This document shows positions 1 to 8,907 of a DNA stretch of 64,000 nt, one piece after another. Origin of the DNA: Parvibaculum lavamentivorans DS-1 (GTDB lineage Bacteria > Pseudomonadota > Alphaproteobacteria > Parvibaculales > Parvibaculaceae); assembly GCF_000017565.1 (NCBI RefSeq), contig NC_009719.1, forward strand, positions 3,269,001 to 3,333,000, read 5' to 3'. Numbering within the stretch: the stretch's first letter is position 1; each line of letters starts with the position of its first letter. A program made the translations under genes and the position numbers. The notes beneath the pieces are model-generated. The model was not told the origin of the DNA. It saw only the letters and a list, made by a program, of their open reading frames with translations, and made no database searches.

Positions 1-1
1 G

Positions 2-1447
2 GTCGCCGTCAACAAGATGGACCTGATCAACTACGAAAAGGATCAGTTCGACCTGATCGAGCAGGAATACCGCGACTATCTCACCTCCATCGGCGTGACG
101 CCGACCTTCGTCATTCCGGTTTCCGCGCGTCAGGGCGACAATATCGTCAACCAGACAGGCGCGATGCCCTGGTACAAGGGGCCGACGATTGTGAAGGCCC
201 TCGACAGCTTTCTGCCCGCCGCGTCGCCCGTCGACCGGCCGTTGCGGTTCCCGGTGCAGGACGTATACAAGTTCGACCATCGCCGCATTATCGCGGGGCG
301 TATCGAGGAAGGCCGGCTCGCGGTCGGCGACGAACTCGTTTTCTCGCCGTCGAACAAGACGGCGCGGGTCAAGTCCATCGAGTACTGGTCGACAGTTCCC
401 GGCAAGCAGGCCCCCACTGAAGGCGTTGCGGGAGAATCCATCGGCATCACGCTCGATGAGCAGATTTTCGTCGAACGCGGCGAGCTCGTCAGCCATGCCG
501 AAAATCCCCCGATCGAGACGGATGTGTTCCGTGCACGCATCTTCTGGCTTGGCCATGAGCCTCTGGTAAAGGGCAAGAGCTACCGCATCAAACTCGGCAC
601 GCTCGAGGCACCGGTTACCGTTCAGTCGATTGAAAGCATTGTCGATACGAGCGATCTTTCCAACTCCTCTTCCCATCAGGTTGAACGCAACCAGGTTGCC
701 GAAATCGTCATTCGTGCGCGCCGCATGCTCGCTCTCGACGAGTTCACCAAGGCGCCGAAAAGCGGCCGTTTCGTTCTCATCGACAAATACGACATCGCCG
801 GCGGCGGCATCATTTCGATGGAAGGCTATGCCGACCAGCGCGACCTCATTACGTCGCGTTCGACCAACATCACCCGCGTCGAGCATGGCATCACCAATGA
901 GGCGCGCGCCTTCCGCAACGGTCACAAGGGCGGTGTGCTCTGGTTCACCGGCCTCTCCGGCGCGGGTAAGTCGACGCTCGCCGTCGCACTCGAGAAAAAG
1001 CTCTTCGAGAAGGGTTATAACGTCTTCGTTCTGGACGGGGATAACGTGCGGCACGGCCTCAATGCCAACCTGAGCTTCTCGCCCGAAGACCGCGCGGAAA
1101 ATATCCGCCGCGTCGGGGAGGTCTCGGCGCTGTTCGCGCGCGCTGGCATGATTGCCATCACCTCCTTCATCTCGCCCTACAGGTCGGATCGCGACCGTGC
1201 GCGAGCTGCGGCAGAGGCGGATTTCCACGAAATCTACGTCAAGGCGGACGTCGCCACCTGCGAGGCGCGCGATCCGAAGGGCCTCTACAAGAAGGCCCGA
1301 GCTGGTGAGATCAAGGATTTCACGGGTATTTCCGCCCCCTATGAGGAGCCGGAGAGCGCCGAACTGACCGTGGATACGGCCATCACGCCGATAGACGAGG
1401 CGGTGGAGAAACTCGTCAACTATGTGGAGATGAAGTTCAAGGTATAA
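2..1447 (+). CDS. cysNC: Bifunctional sulfate adenylyltransferase subunit 1 / adenylylsulfate kinase (5' end outside window)
   Basis: This is the 3' part of a fused CysN-CysC protein, which activates sulfate to APS (the GTPase subunit, working with CysD) and then phosphorylates APS to PAPS. The reading frame is open from base 2. The visible fragment starts at the GTPase G4 motif NKMD, followed by EF-Tu-like beta-barrel domains. A CysC kinase domain begins near fragment residue 310, with P-loop GLSGAGKS at about 317-324 and the downstream DGDNVRHGLN motif. The C-terminus is complete. cysD is expected just upstream, outside the window. The fusion is common in alphaproteobacteria. Confidence 0.96.
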   Translation, partial: VAVNKMDLINYEKDQFDLIEQEYRDYLTSIGVTPTFVIPVSARQGDNIVNQTGAMPWYKGPTIVKALDSFLPAASPVDRPLRFPVQDVYKFDHRRIIAGRIEEGRLAVGDELVFSPSNKTARVKSIEYWSTVPGKQAPTEGVAGESIGITLDEQIFVERGELVSHAENPPIETDVFRARIFWLGHEPLVKGKSYRIKLGTLEAPVTVQSIESIVDTSDLSNSSSHQVERNQVAEIVIRARRMLALDEFTKAPKSGRFVLIDKYDIAGGGIISMEGYADQRDLITSRSTNITRVEHGITNEARAFRNGHKGGVLWFTGLSGAGKSTLAVALEKKLFEKGYNVFVLDGDNVRHGLNANLSFSPEDRAENIRRVGEVSALFARAGMIAITSFISPYRSDRDRARAAAEADFHEIYVKADVATCEARDPKGLYKKARAGEIKDFTGISAPYEEPESAELTVDTAITPIDEAVEKLVNYVEMKFKV

Positions 1448-1479
1448 GACCCTGGTGGAATAGTTGAGCAGGGTCCTCC

Positions 1480-2466
1480 ATGAGCGTTCTCGTTACCGGC
1501 GGTGCGGGTTATATCGGCAGCCACACAGCCCTCGATCTGGCCAGTTCCGGCGAAAAGGTTGTCGTTCTCGACAATCTTTCGACCGGCTTTGACTGGGCGG
1601 TTCAGGAGCCGGAGGCTCTCTATATCGGCGACATAGCGGATGAGGCGCTTGTCGACAGGATCATCGCGACACATGAAATCGAGGCGGTGATCCATTTTGC
1701 CGGCTCGATCATCGTGCCGGAATCCGTGGCAGACCCGCTCAAATACTATCTCAACAACACCGCCAAATCGCGCACCCTCATCGAGAGATGCGTGGCGGGC
1801 GGCGTGAAGCATTTCATTTTCTCATCCACTGCCGCCGTCTACGGAATGCCGGAGCAATCGCCGGTGGATGAAAGCGCCGTGCTGCGGCCGATGTCGCCTT
1901 ATGGCCGCTCGAAGCTGATGACCGAATGGATGTTGAGCGACGTCGCCGCGGTCCATGACATGAGCTACGCGGCCTTGCGATATTTCAATGTTGCCGGCGC
2001 GGATCCGAAGGGCCGTGTCGGACAGTCGACGGCAAATGCGACCCACCTCATCAAGGTCGCCTGCCAGACGGCCCTTGGCCAGCGGCCTCATATCGAGATT
2101 TTCGGCGACGATTATCCGACAACCGACGGCACCTGTATCCGCGATTATATCCATGTGAGCGACCTCGCGGCGGCGCATACCGCCGCCCTCGGCTATCTCA
2201 GGAAAGGCGGCTCCAGCCTCGTTGCCAATTGCGGCTATGGGCATGGGTTCTCGGTCCTCGAAGTGCTGGATGCTGTCGAGCGGGCGGCAGGCCATGGTTA
2301 TGAAATCCGCAGGGCACCACGCCGTCTTGGCGACCCGGCTTCCGTGGTTTCCAATCCGGCGCTGATCAAAAGCACGCTCGACTGGAAGCCTGCGTTCGAC
2401 GATCTGGACGTGATCGTTGCGCATGCACTTGCCTGGGAAAAACGGCTTTTGGAGCCCAACCGCTGA
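1480..2466 (+). CDS. galE: UDP-glucose 4-epimerase
   Basis: The 328-residue protein is an extended short-chain dehydrogenase that interconverts UDP-glucose and UDP-galactose for envelope polysaccharides. It has the N-terminal NAD-binding motif GGAGYIGSH at residues 7-15, the STAAVYG segment, and the catalytic tyrosine/lysine pair in YGRSK. Length and the C-terminal substrate-binding region fit GalE. It lies 32 bases after cysNC on the same strand, with an AGGGTCCTCC-type purine-poor leader before the ATG. Related sugar-nucleotide epimerases cannot be excluded, but the whole sequence fits GalE best. Confidence 0.93.
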   Translation: MSVLVTGGAGYIGSHTALDLASSGEKVVVLDNLSTGFDWAVQEPEALYIGDIADEALVDRIIATHEIEAVIHFAGSIIVPESVADPLKYYLNNTAKSRTLIERCVAGGVKHFIFSSTAAVYGMPEQSPVDESAVLRPMSPYGRSKLMTEWMLSDVAAVHDMSYAALRYFNVAGADPKGRVGQSTANATHLIKVACQTALGQRPHIEIFGDDYPTTDGTCIRDYIHVSDLAAAHTAALGYLRKGGSSLVANCGYGHGFSVLEVLDAVERAAGHGYEIRRAPRRLGDPASVVSNPALIKSTLDWKPAFDDLDVIVAHALAWEKRLLEPNR

Positions 2467-2600
2467 GGCGCCATTGCTCTACCCGGGCCTCAGGGAATCG
2501 GGGCAACATAGCGAAATATAAATTCATTTCCGTATTAACTGGGCGCTGTGCAATTTTTGGCGCTCCCGTTCCTCGGGTTTAAGTGGAGACTATCGAGCCC

Positions 2601-3959
2601 ATGACGACGAACGCTCCCGGCGCCGTCATTCTTGCCGCGGGCAAAGGCACGCGGATGAAATCGCGCTTGCCCAAGGTGCTGCATCCCATCGCCGGCAAGC
2701 CCATGCTGGGCCATGTTCTGTCCGCTGTCAGCGCGCTTGGCAGCGAACGTCCGGTGCTGGTTGTCGGACCGGGCATGGACGAAGTCGCCACTTATGCCCG
2801 TGGTCTCGTTTCCGGTCTTACTATTGCGGTCCAGGAAAAGCAGCTCGGTACGGGCGACGCGGTTCGTGCCGCCGCACCGCATATCGATAAGAAAGAAAGT
2901 GTGGTCCTCGTCGTCTTTGGCGATACGCCGCTTGTCCGCGCGGAAACGCTGGCGGATATGACGCGGCGTTGCGAAGAAGGCAGCGACATCGTCGTTCTGG
3001 GTTTTGAGGCGGCCGATCCCACCGGTTACGGACGGCTCATCCTCGATGGCAACGATGTGGTCAGGATTGTCGAGCACAAGGATGCGAGCGAGGAAGAGCG
3101 CAAGAACAAGCTCTGTTTCGGCGGGCCGATGGCGGTTCGCGCCGCGCATCTGCCGGCGCTCCTCGCCAAGCTCACCAACAAGAACGCTCAGGGTGAATTC
3201 TACATGACGGACTTCGTCGCGCATGGCCGCGCCGCCGGTCTTGTCTGCAGCGCGGTCTTCTGTCTCGAAGCGGATATGCAGGGTGTCAACAGCCGCGCTG
3301 ATCTGGCGGCGGCCGAAGCCACCATGCAGCAAAGGCTGCGCATGGCCGCCATGGCCGGTGGCGTTACGATGCTCGATCCGTCGAGCGTTTACTTGAGCAT
3401 GGATACCGAGTTCGGAGAGGACGTGACGGTGGGCCAGAATGTTGTTTTCGGGCCCGGTTGCGTCATTGCCAACGGCGTCACTATCAAGGCTTTCTCTCAC
3501 CTCGAAGGTGCGCATGTTGCAGAAGGAGCGGAGATCGGTCCTTTTGCACGCATCCGGCCGGGTTCCGAAATCGGCCGCAAGGCGCGGATCGGCAACTTCG
3601 TGGAAACAAAGAAGGCGCGGATCGAGGACGGCGCCAAGGTCAATCATCTGTCCTATATCGGCGATGCGCGCGTCGGTGCGGGCGCCAATATCGGCGCGGG
3701 TACCATCACGTGCAATTACGACGGATATAACAAGTTTTTCACGGATATCGGTGCTGGCGCCTTTATCGGCTCCAACAGTTCGCTGGTCGCTCCGGTCAGC
3801 ATCGGCGATGGGGCTTATCTCGGCTCCGGCAGTGTCGTGACAAAAGATGTAGCCGCGGATGCTTTGGGCGTTGCCCGCGCAAGACAATTCGAAAAACCGG
3901 GCTGGGCGGCGGCGTTCCACGCGAAACACAAAGACAAGAAGAAGGCTTCAGGCGAATAG
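2601..3959 (+). CDS. glmU: Bifunctional UDP-GlcNAc pyrophosphorylase / glucosamine-1-phosphate acetyltransferase
   Basis: GlmU acetylates glucosamine-1-phosphate and then uridylylates it to UDP-GlcNAc, the precursor of peptidoglycan and lipopolysaccharide. The N-terminal nucleotidyltransferase domain carries LAAGKGTRMKS near residue 10. The C-terminal half is a left-handed beta-helix of hexapeptide repeats ending in the acetyltransferase active-site region (NYDGYNK, GSNSSLVAP). A GTG at 2583 could add six residues. The ATG at 2601 is preferred because GGAG at 2585-2588 precedes it and it gives the family's usual length (452 aa). It is followed by glmS after one base. Confidence 0.95.
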   Translation: MTTNAPGAVILAAGKGTRMKSRLPKVLHPIAGKPMLGHVLSAVSALGSERPVLVVGPGMDEVATYARGLVSGLTIAVQEKQLGTGDAVRAAAPHIDKKESVVLVVFGDTPLVRAETLADMTRRCEEGSDIVVLGFEAADPTGYGRLILDGNDVVRIVEHKDASEEERKNKLCFGGPMAVRAAHLPALLAKLTNKNAQGEFYMTDFVAHGRAAGLVCSAVFCLEADMQGVNSRADLAAAEATMQQRLRMAAMAGGVTMLDPSSVYLSMDTEFGEDVTVGQNVVFGPGCVIANGVTIKAFSHLEGAHVAEGAEIGPFARIRPGSEIGRKARIGNFVETKKARIEDGAKVNHLSYIGDARVGAGANIGAGTITCNYDGYNKFFTDIGAGAFIGSNSSLVAPVSIGDGAYLGSGSVVTKDVAADALGVARARQFEKPGWAAAFHAKHKDKKKASGE

Positions 3960-3960
3960 C

Positions 3961-5784
3961 ATGTGTGGCATTGTCGGCATCATTGGAACGAAGCCTGTTG
4001 CGCCCATTATTCTGGAGGCGTTGAAACGTCTCGAATATCGCGGCTATGACAGTGCGGGGATTGCAACGCTGTCGGGCGGGGAAATCATTCGCCGGCGCGC
4101 GGAAGGCAAGCTCGCAAATCTGGAACGTGCGCTCGACGACAATCCGCTCGACGGCATTATAGGCATTGGCCATACGCGCTGGGCAACGCATGGCGCTCCC
4201 GTCGAAAGGAACGCGCATCCTCATGTGACGGACCGTGTCGCTATCGTCCATAACGGCATTATCGAGAACTTTCGGGAGCTGCGCGAGAGGCTGACTGCCG
4301 GGGGAGCCATTTTCACGACGGAAACGGACAGCGAAGTCATCGCGCATCTCGTGACCCATTATCTCGACCAGGGGATTTCTCCCCGGGAGGCCGCCAGCGC
4401 CGCGCTCACGGAACTGGAGGGCGCGTTTGCGCTCGGCATCATTTTTCGTGGCGAGGAAGATCTGATCATCGGTGCGCGTCGCGGCCCTCCCTTGGCCGTC
4501 GGATATGGCGATGACGCCATGTATCTCGGCTCCGATGCATTCGCACTTGCCCCCATGACCAGCCGTGTCAGCTTCCTCGAAGATGGCGACCGGGTAGAGA
4601 TCACTCGTACCTCGGTTGCGGTTTTCGATGTCCATGGGCAACCGGTCAAACGTCCCATCCGGATTGCCGATGTCTCGGCTGCCCTGGTCGACAAGGGCAA
4701 TCACCGCCATTTCATGGCGAAGGAAATTTTTGAACAGCCCGAGGTCATCGGACACACGCTTTCGGAATATGTGAACCCGCTCGACGATACGATCCGGAAC
4801 ACGGACCTGCCCGTTGATCTCGCATCCGTCCCCCGCATCACCATCGTGGCCTGCGGTACCGCTTATTACGCCGGCCTCGTGGCGAAGTACTGGTTCGAAA
4901 GATATGCCCGGGTCTCCGTCGAGGTGGATATTGCCTCCGAGTTCCGGTACCGCGATGCGGCGCTGACGGAAGGCGGCCTCGCCATCTTCATTTCACAATC
5001 GGGCGAGACGGCCGACACGCTGGCCGCCCTTCAATATTGCCGTGCACAGGGACAAAAGATCCTGTCGGTCGTGAATGTGACTGAATCCTCCATCGCGCGC
5101 GCCTCGGACGCGATCCTGCCGACTTTTGCCGGACCTGAAATCGGGGTCGCTTCGACAAAGGCCTTTACATGCCAGCTCACGACGCTGGCGGTGCTGGCTA
5201 TTCGCACGGGCATTGCACGTGGGGCGGTTGACAAGACAGATGAAGCGCGGCTGGTGCGTACACTGATGGAAATACCGCGTCACGTCGCCGAAGCTCTGGC
5301 GAGCGATGAACATATTCAGACATTGAGCGCGGACCTCGCCAAGGCGCGGGACGTACTCTATCTCGGGCGCGGGCATAACTATCCGATCGCGTTGGAAGGC
5401 GCCCTGAAGCTCAAGGAAATTTCCTATATCCACGCCGAAGGCTATGCCGCCGGCGAACTCAAGCACGGTCCCATCGCGCTTATCGATGAGGAAGTGCCGG
5501 TCGTGGTGATCTCACCTGTCGATGAGCTGTTCGATAAAACGATTTCGAACATGCAGGAAGTAATCGCGCGCGGCGGCCGGGTGGTCCTGATTTCCGACAA
5601 GGCGGGGATTGCGCGTGCCGGGGATGGTCTCTGGGCCGAAATCGAAGTGCCGCCGGTGGATCCGCTGATTGCCCCCATCGTCAATGCGATCCCGGTGCAA
5701 CTGCTCGCCTATCACACCGCCGTTTCCAAGGGCACCGACGTCGACCAGCCGCGTAATCTGGCGAAATCGGTGACTGTGGAATAG
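3961..5784 (+). CDS. glmS: Glutamine-fructose-6-phosphate aminotransferase (isomerizing)
   Basis: GlmS makes glucosamine-6-phosphate from fructose-6-phosphate and glutamine, the step feeding GlmM and GlmU. The 607-residue protein starts MCGIVGIIG, so Cys2 becomes the N-terminal nucleophile after Met removal. This fixes the start, although the frame is open further upstream. YRGYDSAG and the HTRWATHG motif mark the glutaminase domain. Two SIS sugar-isomerase domains follow (SQSGETADT near residue 345) and the protein ends with KSVTVE. It is almost certainly co-transcribed with glmU, with a one-base gap. I see no glmS ribozyme upstream. Confidence 0.97.
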   Translation: MCGIVGIIGTKPVAPIILEALKRLEYRGYDSAGIATLSGGEIIRRRAEGKLANLERALDDNPLDGIIGIGHTRWATHGAPVERNAHPHVTDRVAIVHNGIIENFRELRERLTAGGAIFTTETDSEVIAHLVTHYLDQGISPREAASAALTELEGAFALGIIFRGEEDLIIGARRGPPLAVGYGDDAMYLGSDAFALAPMTSRVSFLEDGDRVEITRTSVAVFDVHGQPVKRPIRIADVSAALVDKGNHRHFMAKEIFEQPEVIGHTLSEYVNPLDDTIRNTDLPVDLASVPRITIVACGTAYYAGLVAKYWFERYARVSVEVDIASEFRYRDAALTEGGLAIFISQSGETADTLAALQYCRAQGQKILSVVNVTESSIARASDAILPTFAGPEIGVASTKAFTCQLTTLAVLAIRTGIARGAVDKTDEARLVRTLMEIPRHVAEALASDEHIQTLSADLAKARDVLYLGRGHNYPIALEGALKLKEISYIHAEGYAAGELKHGPIALIDEEVPVVVISPVDELFDKTISNMQEVIARGGRVVLISDKAGIARAGDGLWAEIEVPPVDPLIAPIVNAIPVQLLAYHTAVSKGTDVDQPRNLAKSVTVE

Positions 5785-5940
5785 GGCGATTCGGGCACTT
5801 TTAACGCCAAAGACGAAGCCTGAGGCGCTGTAATCCATTGATATTATTTGCATATCCCCGATCGCGGCGGTCGGCAGGTCTGGCGTGATAAGATTTGCGC
5901 GAGATTCAACAGGCCATCGCGTATCGGGGAGGGCCGGTCG

Positions 5941-5967
5941 ATGCGGCATCCAGAATGCGACGTTTGA
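5941..5967 (+). other. Candidate leader micro-ORF coupled to the TPR/SPOR gene
   Basis: An ATG at 5941 sits seven bases after GGGGAGGG (5926-5933), the strongest ribosome-binding site in this intergenic region. It opens only eight sense codons (MRHPECDV) before TGA. That stop shares its A with the ATG at 5967, the classic TGATG arrangement for termination-reinitiation. Neither candidate start of the TPR gene has its own ribosome-binding site. The arrangement is visible in the sequence; translational coupling is inference. Confidence 0.35.
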
Positions 5968-7241
5968 TGCGCGGCGGAAGGCGAGGAATTGCCATTTCCC
6001 TGCTTGTAATGCTTGTGGCCCTGTTGCTCCCGGCGCCCTATCCGGCGAGCGCGAGCAGCGCGGAGGATGAAGCCGCAGCCTTGATGAAGGCGGGGGCGGA
6101 TTCCATCGAACGCGGCCAGTACGACAAGGCAGCCGTCGACTTCTCGAATGCACTTGATAGTGGCGGGCTGACGCCGGAAGGCCGCGCTCTCGCCTATCAC
6201 CACAGGGGCGTCTCATTTCTGAAGGTCGGCCAGCAGGATGCGGCCATTGCCGATTACACCCGCGCCATTACCGCGAATGCGCTGCCGGCCATGGTGCTGG
6301 CACGGGCCTATTACAATCGCGGCATTGCCTATAGTAACACGGGCAAGGTGGATGCCGCCGAGCGCGACTATCTCAAGACCATCGAGCTGACGCCGGATTA
6401 CGCTGCGGCCTATCACAATCTCGCAAACCTGGAGCGGCGGCGTCATGCCTATGACGACGCGATCCTCCATTACACAGCGGCGATCGACAACATGCAGGGT
6501 AGGGAGCGGAAGCTACCGCTCTTTGGGCGAGCCCTGGCGCTGGAGCAGTCGGGCGATCTTGAGCGTGCCGCCGCCGATTTGAGGCAGGCGCTCATCCTCG
6601 ATCCGGAATTCGAGCTCGCCCAAGCGAAGCTCACGGCGATCTCGCCGCAGCTTGCCGCTGTCGACGAGCTGCCGTCCGCAGCGGCACAGAGCGAAGAAGC
6701 TGAACTTTCCCCTCAGATTGTGCCGTCCACCGTGGCGCCGTTCCAGACCGCTGCATCCGGTCAGGAAGCAGGAAAAGTCATCAGGATCGCCAGCGTCGGG
6801 GGATGGAGGACGACGGCGACCCGTTTTCCGGCGCCGGAGCCCGCAGCGAAGGCCATGGCGGCGGCCGACGGCAATGACACCCTCGTAACCGGCTCGCTCA
6901 GGCCAGCGGAAGCACTTCCCGCACCCGAACACAGCCCGGCAGCTGCAAAGCAGGCCGCTGCCGCTTCGAAAAGCCCGTCATCCGCCGAGCAAGCGCGCTA
7001 CCGTCTGCAGCTTGGCGCTTTCAGGGAACCGGACGTGGCAGCACAGGCATGGGAAGAAATTTCGAGGCAGGCGCCGGGCATTATTGGCCGCTTCGATTAC
7101 GCCATCCAGAAAGCAGATCTCGGGTCACGCGGCATCTTCTATCGGCTGAGAGCCGGCGGCTTTGCAGGGATTGGCGAAGCACGGACTACATGCAAATCGC
7201 TCGAAGCGCACAAGATCGAGTGCATTGTCGTTGATGGCTAG
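5967..7241 (+). CDS. Exported TPR-repeat protein with C-terminal SPOR-like domain
   Basis: The 424-residue product has an N-terminal signal or anchor (arginine-rich start, hydrophobic LLVMLVALLLP, then ASA). About four tetratricopeptide repeats follow (for example YYNRGIAYSNTGKVDAAERDY), then a low-complexity Ala/Pro/Glu linker, and a C-terminal segment beginning YRLQLGAF that looks like a peptidoglycan-binding SPOR domain. An envelope scaffolding role is inferred; no enzyme motif is present. The start is uncertain. TTG 5895 and ATG 5955 are in frame, but ATG 5967 overlaps the stop of a nine-codon upstream frame that owns the only good ribosome-binding site. Confidence 0.8.
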   Translation: MRGGRRGIAISLLVMLVALLLPAPYPASASSAEDEAAALMKAGADSIERGQYDKAAVDFSNALDSGGLTPEGRALAYHHRGVSFLKVGQQDAAIADYTRAITANALPAMVLARAYYNRGIAYSNTGKVDAAERDYLKTIELTPDYAAAYHNLANLERRRHAYDDAILHYTAAIDNMQGRERKLPLFGRALALEQSGDLERAAADLRQALILDPEFELAQAKLTAISPQLAAVDELPSAAAQSEEAELSPQIVPSTVAPFQTAASGQEAGKVIRIASVGGWRTTATRFPAPEPAAKAMAAADGNDTLVTGSLRPAEALPAPEHSPAAAKQAAAASKSPSSAEQARYRLQLGAFREPDVAAQAWEEISRQAPGIIGRFDYAIQKADLGSRGIFYRLRAGGFAGIGEARTTCKSLEAHKIECIVVDG

Positions 7242-7386
7242 GCGGCGGCTTCCGGAGCGTTCCCGTCATTGACGTAGCGGCGCCGCCGCGGCCGAATGCC
7301 GAACCGTCTCGACGGTTGTCGCGGCCTGCCATTCATCGATAAACTCCCCGCCAACAATAACCAGACGGTTTGGGAAAGGGAGACGT

Positions 7387-8895
7387 ATGGCCCAGCAGAC
7401 GGTGGGACTTACAGCATTTGGCGGATATATCCCGCGCCTTCGCCTGCAGCGAAAAGCGGTAGCACAGGCGAACGCATGGGTCGCCCCGAACTTCCTCGGC
7501 AAGGGGAAGGGCGAGCGCTCCATGGCCAATTGGGACGAAGATGCACTGACCATGGCGGTAGAGGCGGCGCGGGACCTGCTGGGGCCCGACGACGACCGGA
7601 GCCATGTGGATGCGCTCTATCTCGGGTCGACGACCTTGCCCTTCAAAGACCGGCTGAACAGCGGCATCGTTGCGGCCGCCCTGACGCTTGATGAGCGGGT
7701 TCGCGCCGTCGATGTGGCGTCCACTCAGCGAGCGGGCACCTCGGCCCTCATGCAGGCGCTGTCCGCAGTCAAGGCGGGCGAGGCGAAGCACGCGCTGGTC
7801 CTCGCGTCCGATCACCGCAAGACCAAAGCAGTCACCGCGCAGGAACTGGATTTTGGCGACGGTGCAGCGGCCGTCTCCGTCGGCACTGAAAATGTGATTG
7901 CTGCATATCTCGGCGGCGCAAGCCTGACCGTGGATTTCGTCGATCACTTCCGGGGCGACAGCGAAGAGTTCGACTATAATTGGGAAGAACGCTGGATCCG
8001 CGACGAAGGCTTCGCAAAGATCGTTCCGCGCGCGGTGAAGGCAGCACTTGAGAACTCCGGCGTAAGTGCTGGAGAGATCAAGCACTTTGTTCTCCCGTGT
8101 AGTTTCGGCGACAAGTTTGTCCAACAGCTTGCGAAACGTTCAGGCATCGCGCCCGAAGCGGCGCGGGATACGCTCGCGGCGAATTGCGGCGAGACCGGCG
8201 CGGCCCATTCGCTCGTCATGCTCGTTCACACATTGCAGAAGGAAGCAAAGCCTGGCGACAAGGTGATGGTTCTCCATTTCGGCGGCGGTTGCGACGCTCT
8301 CGTCTTCGAAGTGACCGACAAGCTTTCGAGCCAGGCCGGGAAACGCGGCATCGTCGGTTCGCTCGCCAATCGCACAGAGGAAACCAACTACCTCAAATTC
8401 CTGACCTTCAATGGCCTCATTGAATGGGAAAAGGGAATGCGCGCCGAGCAGGACAAGAAGACCGCTCTCACCACGCTCTACCGCAACGAGGACATGCTGA
8501 TGGGTCTCGTGGGCGGCCGGTGCACGGAAACGGGTGTCATCCAGTTCCCCAGGTCCCGCATATCGGTCAATCCGAACAACCACACGGTCGACACGCAGGA
8601 GCCTTACAAATTCGCCGAGAAGAAGGCGAAAATCCTATCCTGGTCGGCGGACTTCCTCTCCTTCAGCATGAACCCGCCGAACCATTACGGCATGGTCGTG
8701 TTCGACGAAGGCGGCCGGATCATGATGGATTTCACGGATGTCGAAGCCGGCACTGTCGATTCCGGCATGGAAGTGAAGCTCGTCTTCCGGATCAAGGAAT
8801 TCGACGACAAGCGCGGTTTCCGCCGATATTTCTGGAAGGCAGTTCCTGTCGCGGCGAGCACAGCAAAATCACAAACGGGCCAGGCGGCCGAATAG
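7387..8895 (+). CDS. HMG-CoA synthase-like protein fused to a DUF35-type OB-fold domain
   Basis: The 502-residue protein joins a thiolase-fold, HMG-CoA-synthase-like domain (residues 1 to about 330) to a C-terminal DUF35/OB-fold domain (about 360-495), usually an acyl-CoA-binding partner of thiolases. At the expected catalytic cysteine the sequence reads ASTQRAGTSAL, with Gln114 in place of Cys. The zinc-ribbon region of DUF35 is also degenerate: only GGRC remains of the usual Cys pairs. The next gene, 12 bases on, is a thiolase with intact cysteine. The pair resembles thiolase/HMGS/DUF35 complexes, which suggests a scaffold or decarboxylating role. The substrate is unknown. Confidence 0.82.
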   Translation: MAQQTVGLTAFGGYIPRLRLQRKAVAQANAWVAPNFLGKGKGERSMANWDEDALTMAVEAARDLLGPDDDRSHVDALYLGSTTLPFKDRLNSGIVAAALTLDERVRAVDVASTQRAGTSALMQALSAVKAGEAKHALVLASDHRKTKAVTAQELDFGDGAAAVSVGTENVIAAYLGGASLTVDFVDHFRGDSEEFDYNWEERWIRDEGFAKIVPRAVKAALENSGVSAGEIKHFVLPCSFGDKFVQQLAKRSGIAPEAARDTLAANCGETGAAHSLVMLVHTLQKEAKPGDKVMVLHFGGGCDALVFEVTDKLSSQAGKRGIVGSLANRTEETNYLKFLTFNGLIEWEKGMRAEQDKKTALTTLYRNEDMLMGLVGGRCTETGVIQFPRSRISVNPNNHTVDTQEPYKFAEKKAKILSWSADFLSFSMNPPNHYGMVVFDEGGRIMMDFTDVEAGTVDSGMEVKLVFRIKEFDDKRGFRRYFWKAVPVAASTAKSQTGQAAE

Positions 8896-8907
8896 GGAGA
8901 CACGGAC

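Noticed and set aside
2535-3929. 464-codon minus-strand open frame opposite glmU
   Set aside because: Antisense of a certain housekeeping gene; no family resemblance.
3859-3960. glmS ribozyme or riboswitch before glmS
   Set aside because: glmS starts one base after the glmU stop, leaving no room for a structured leader.
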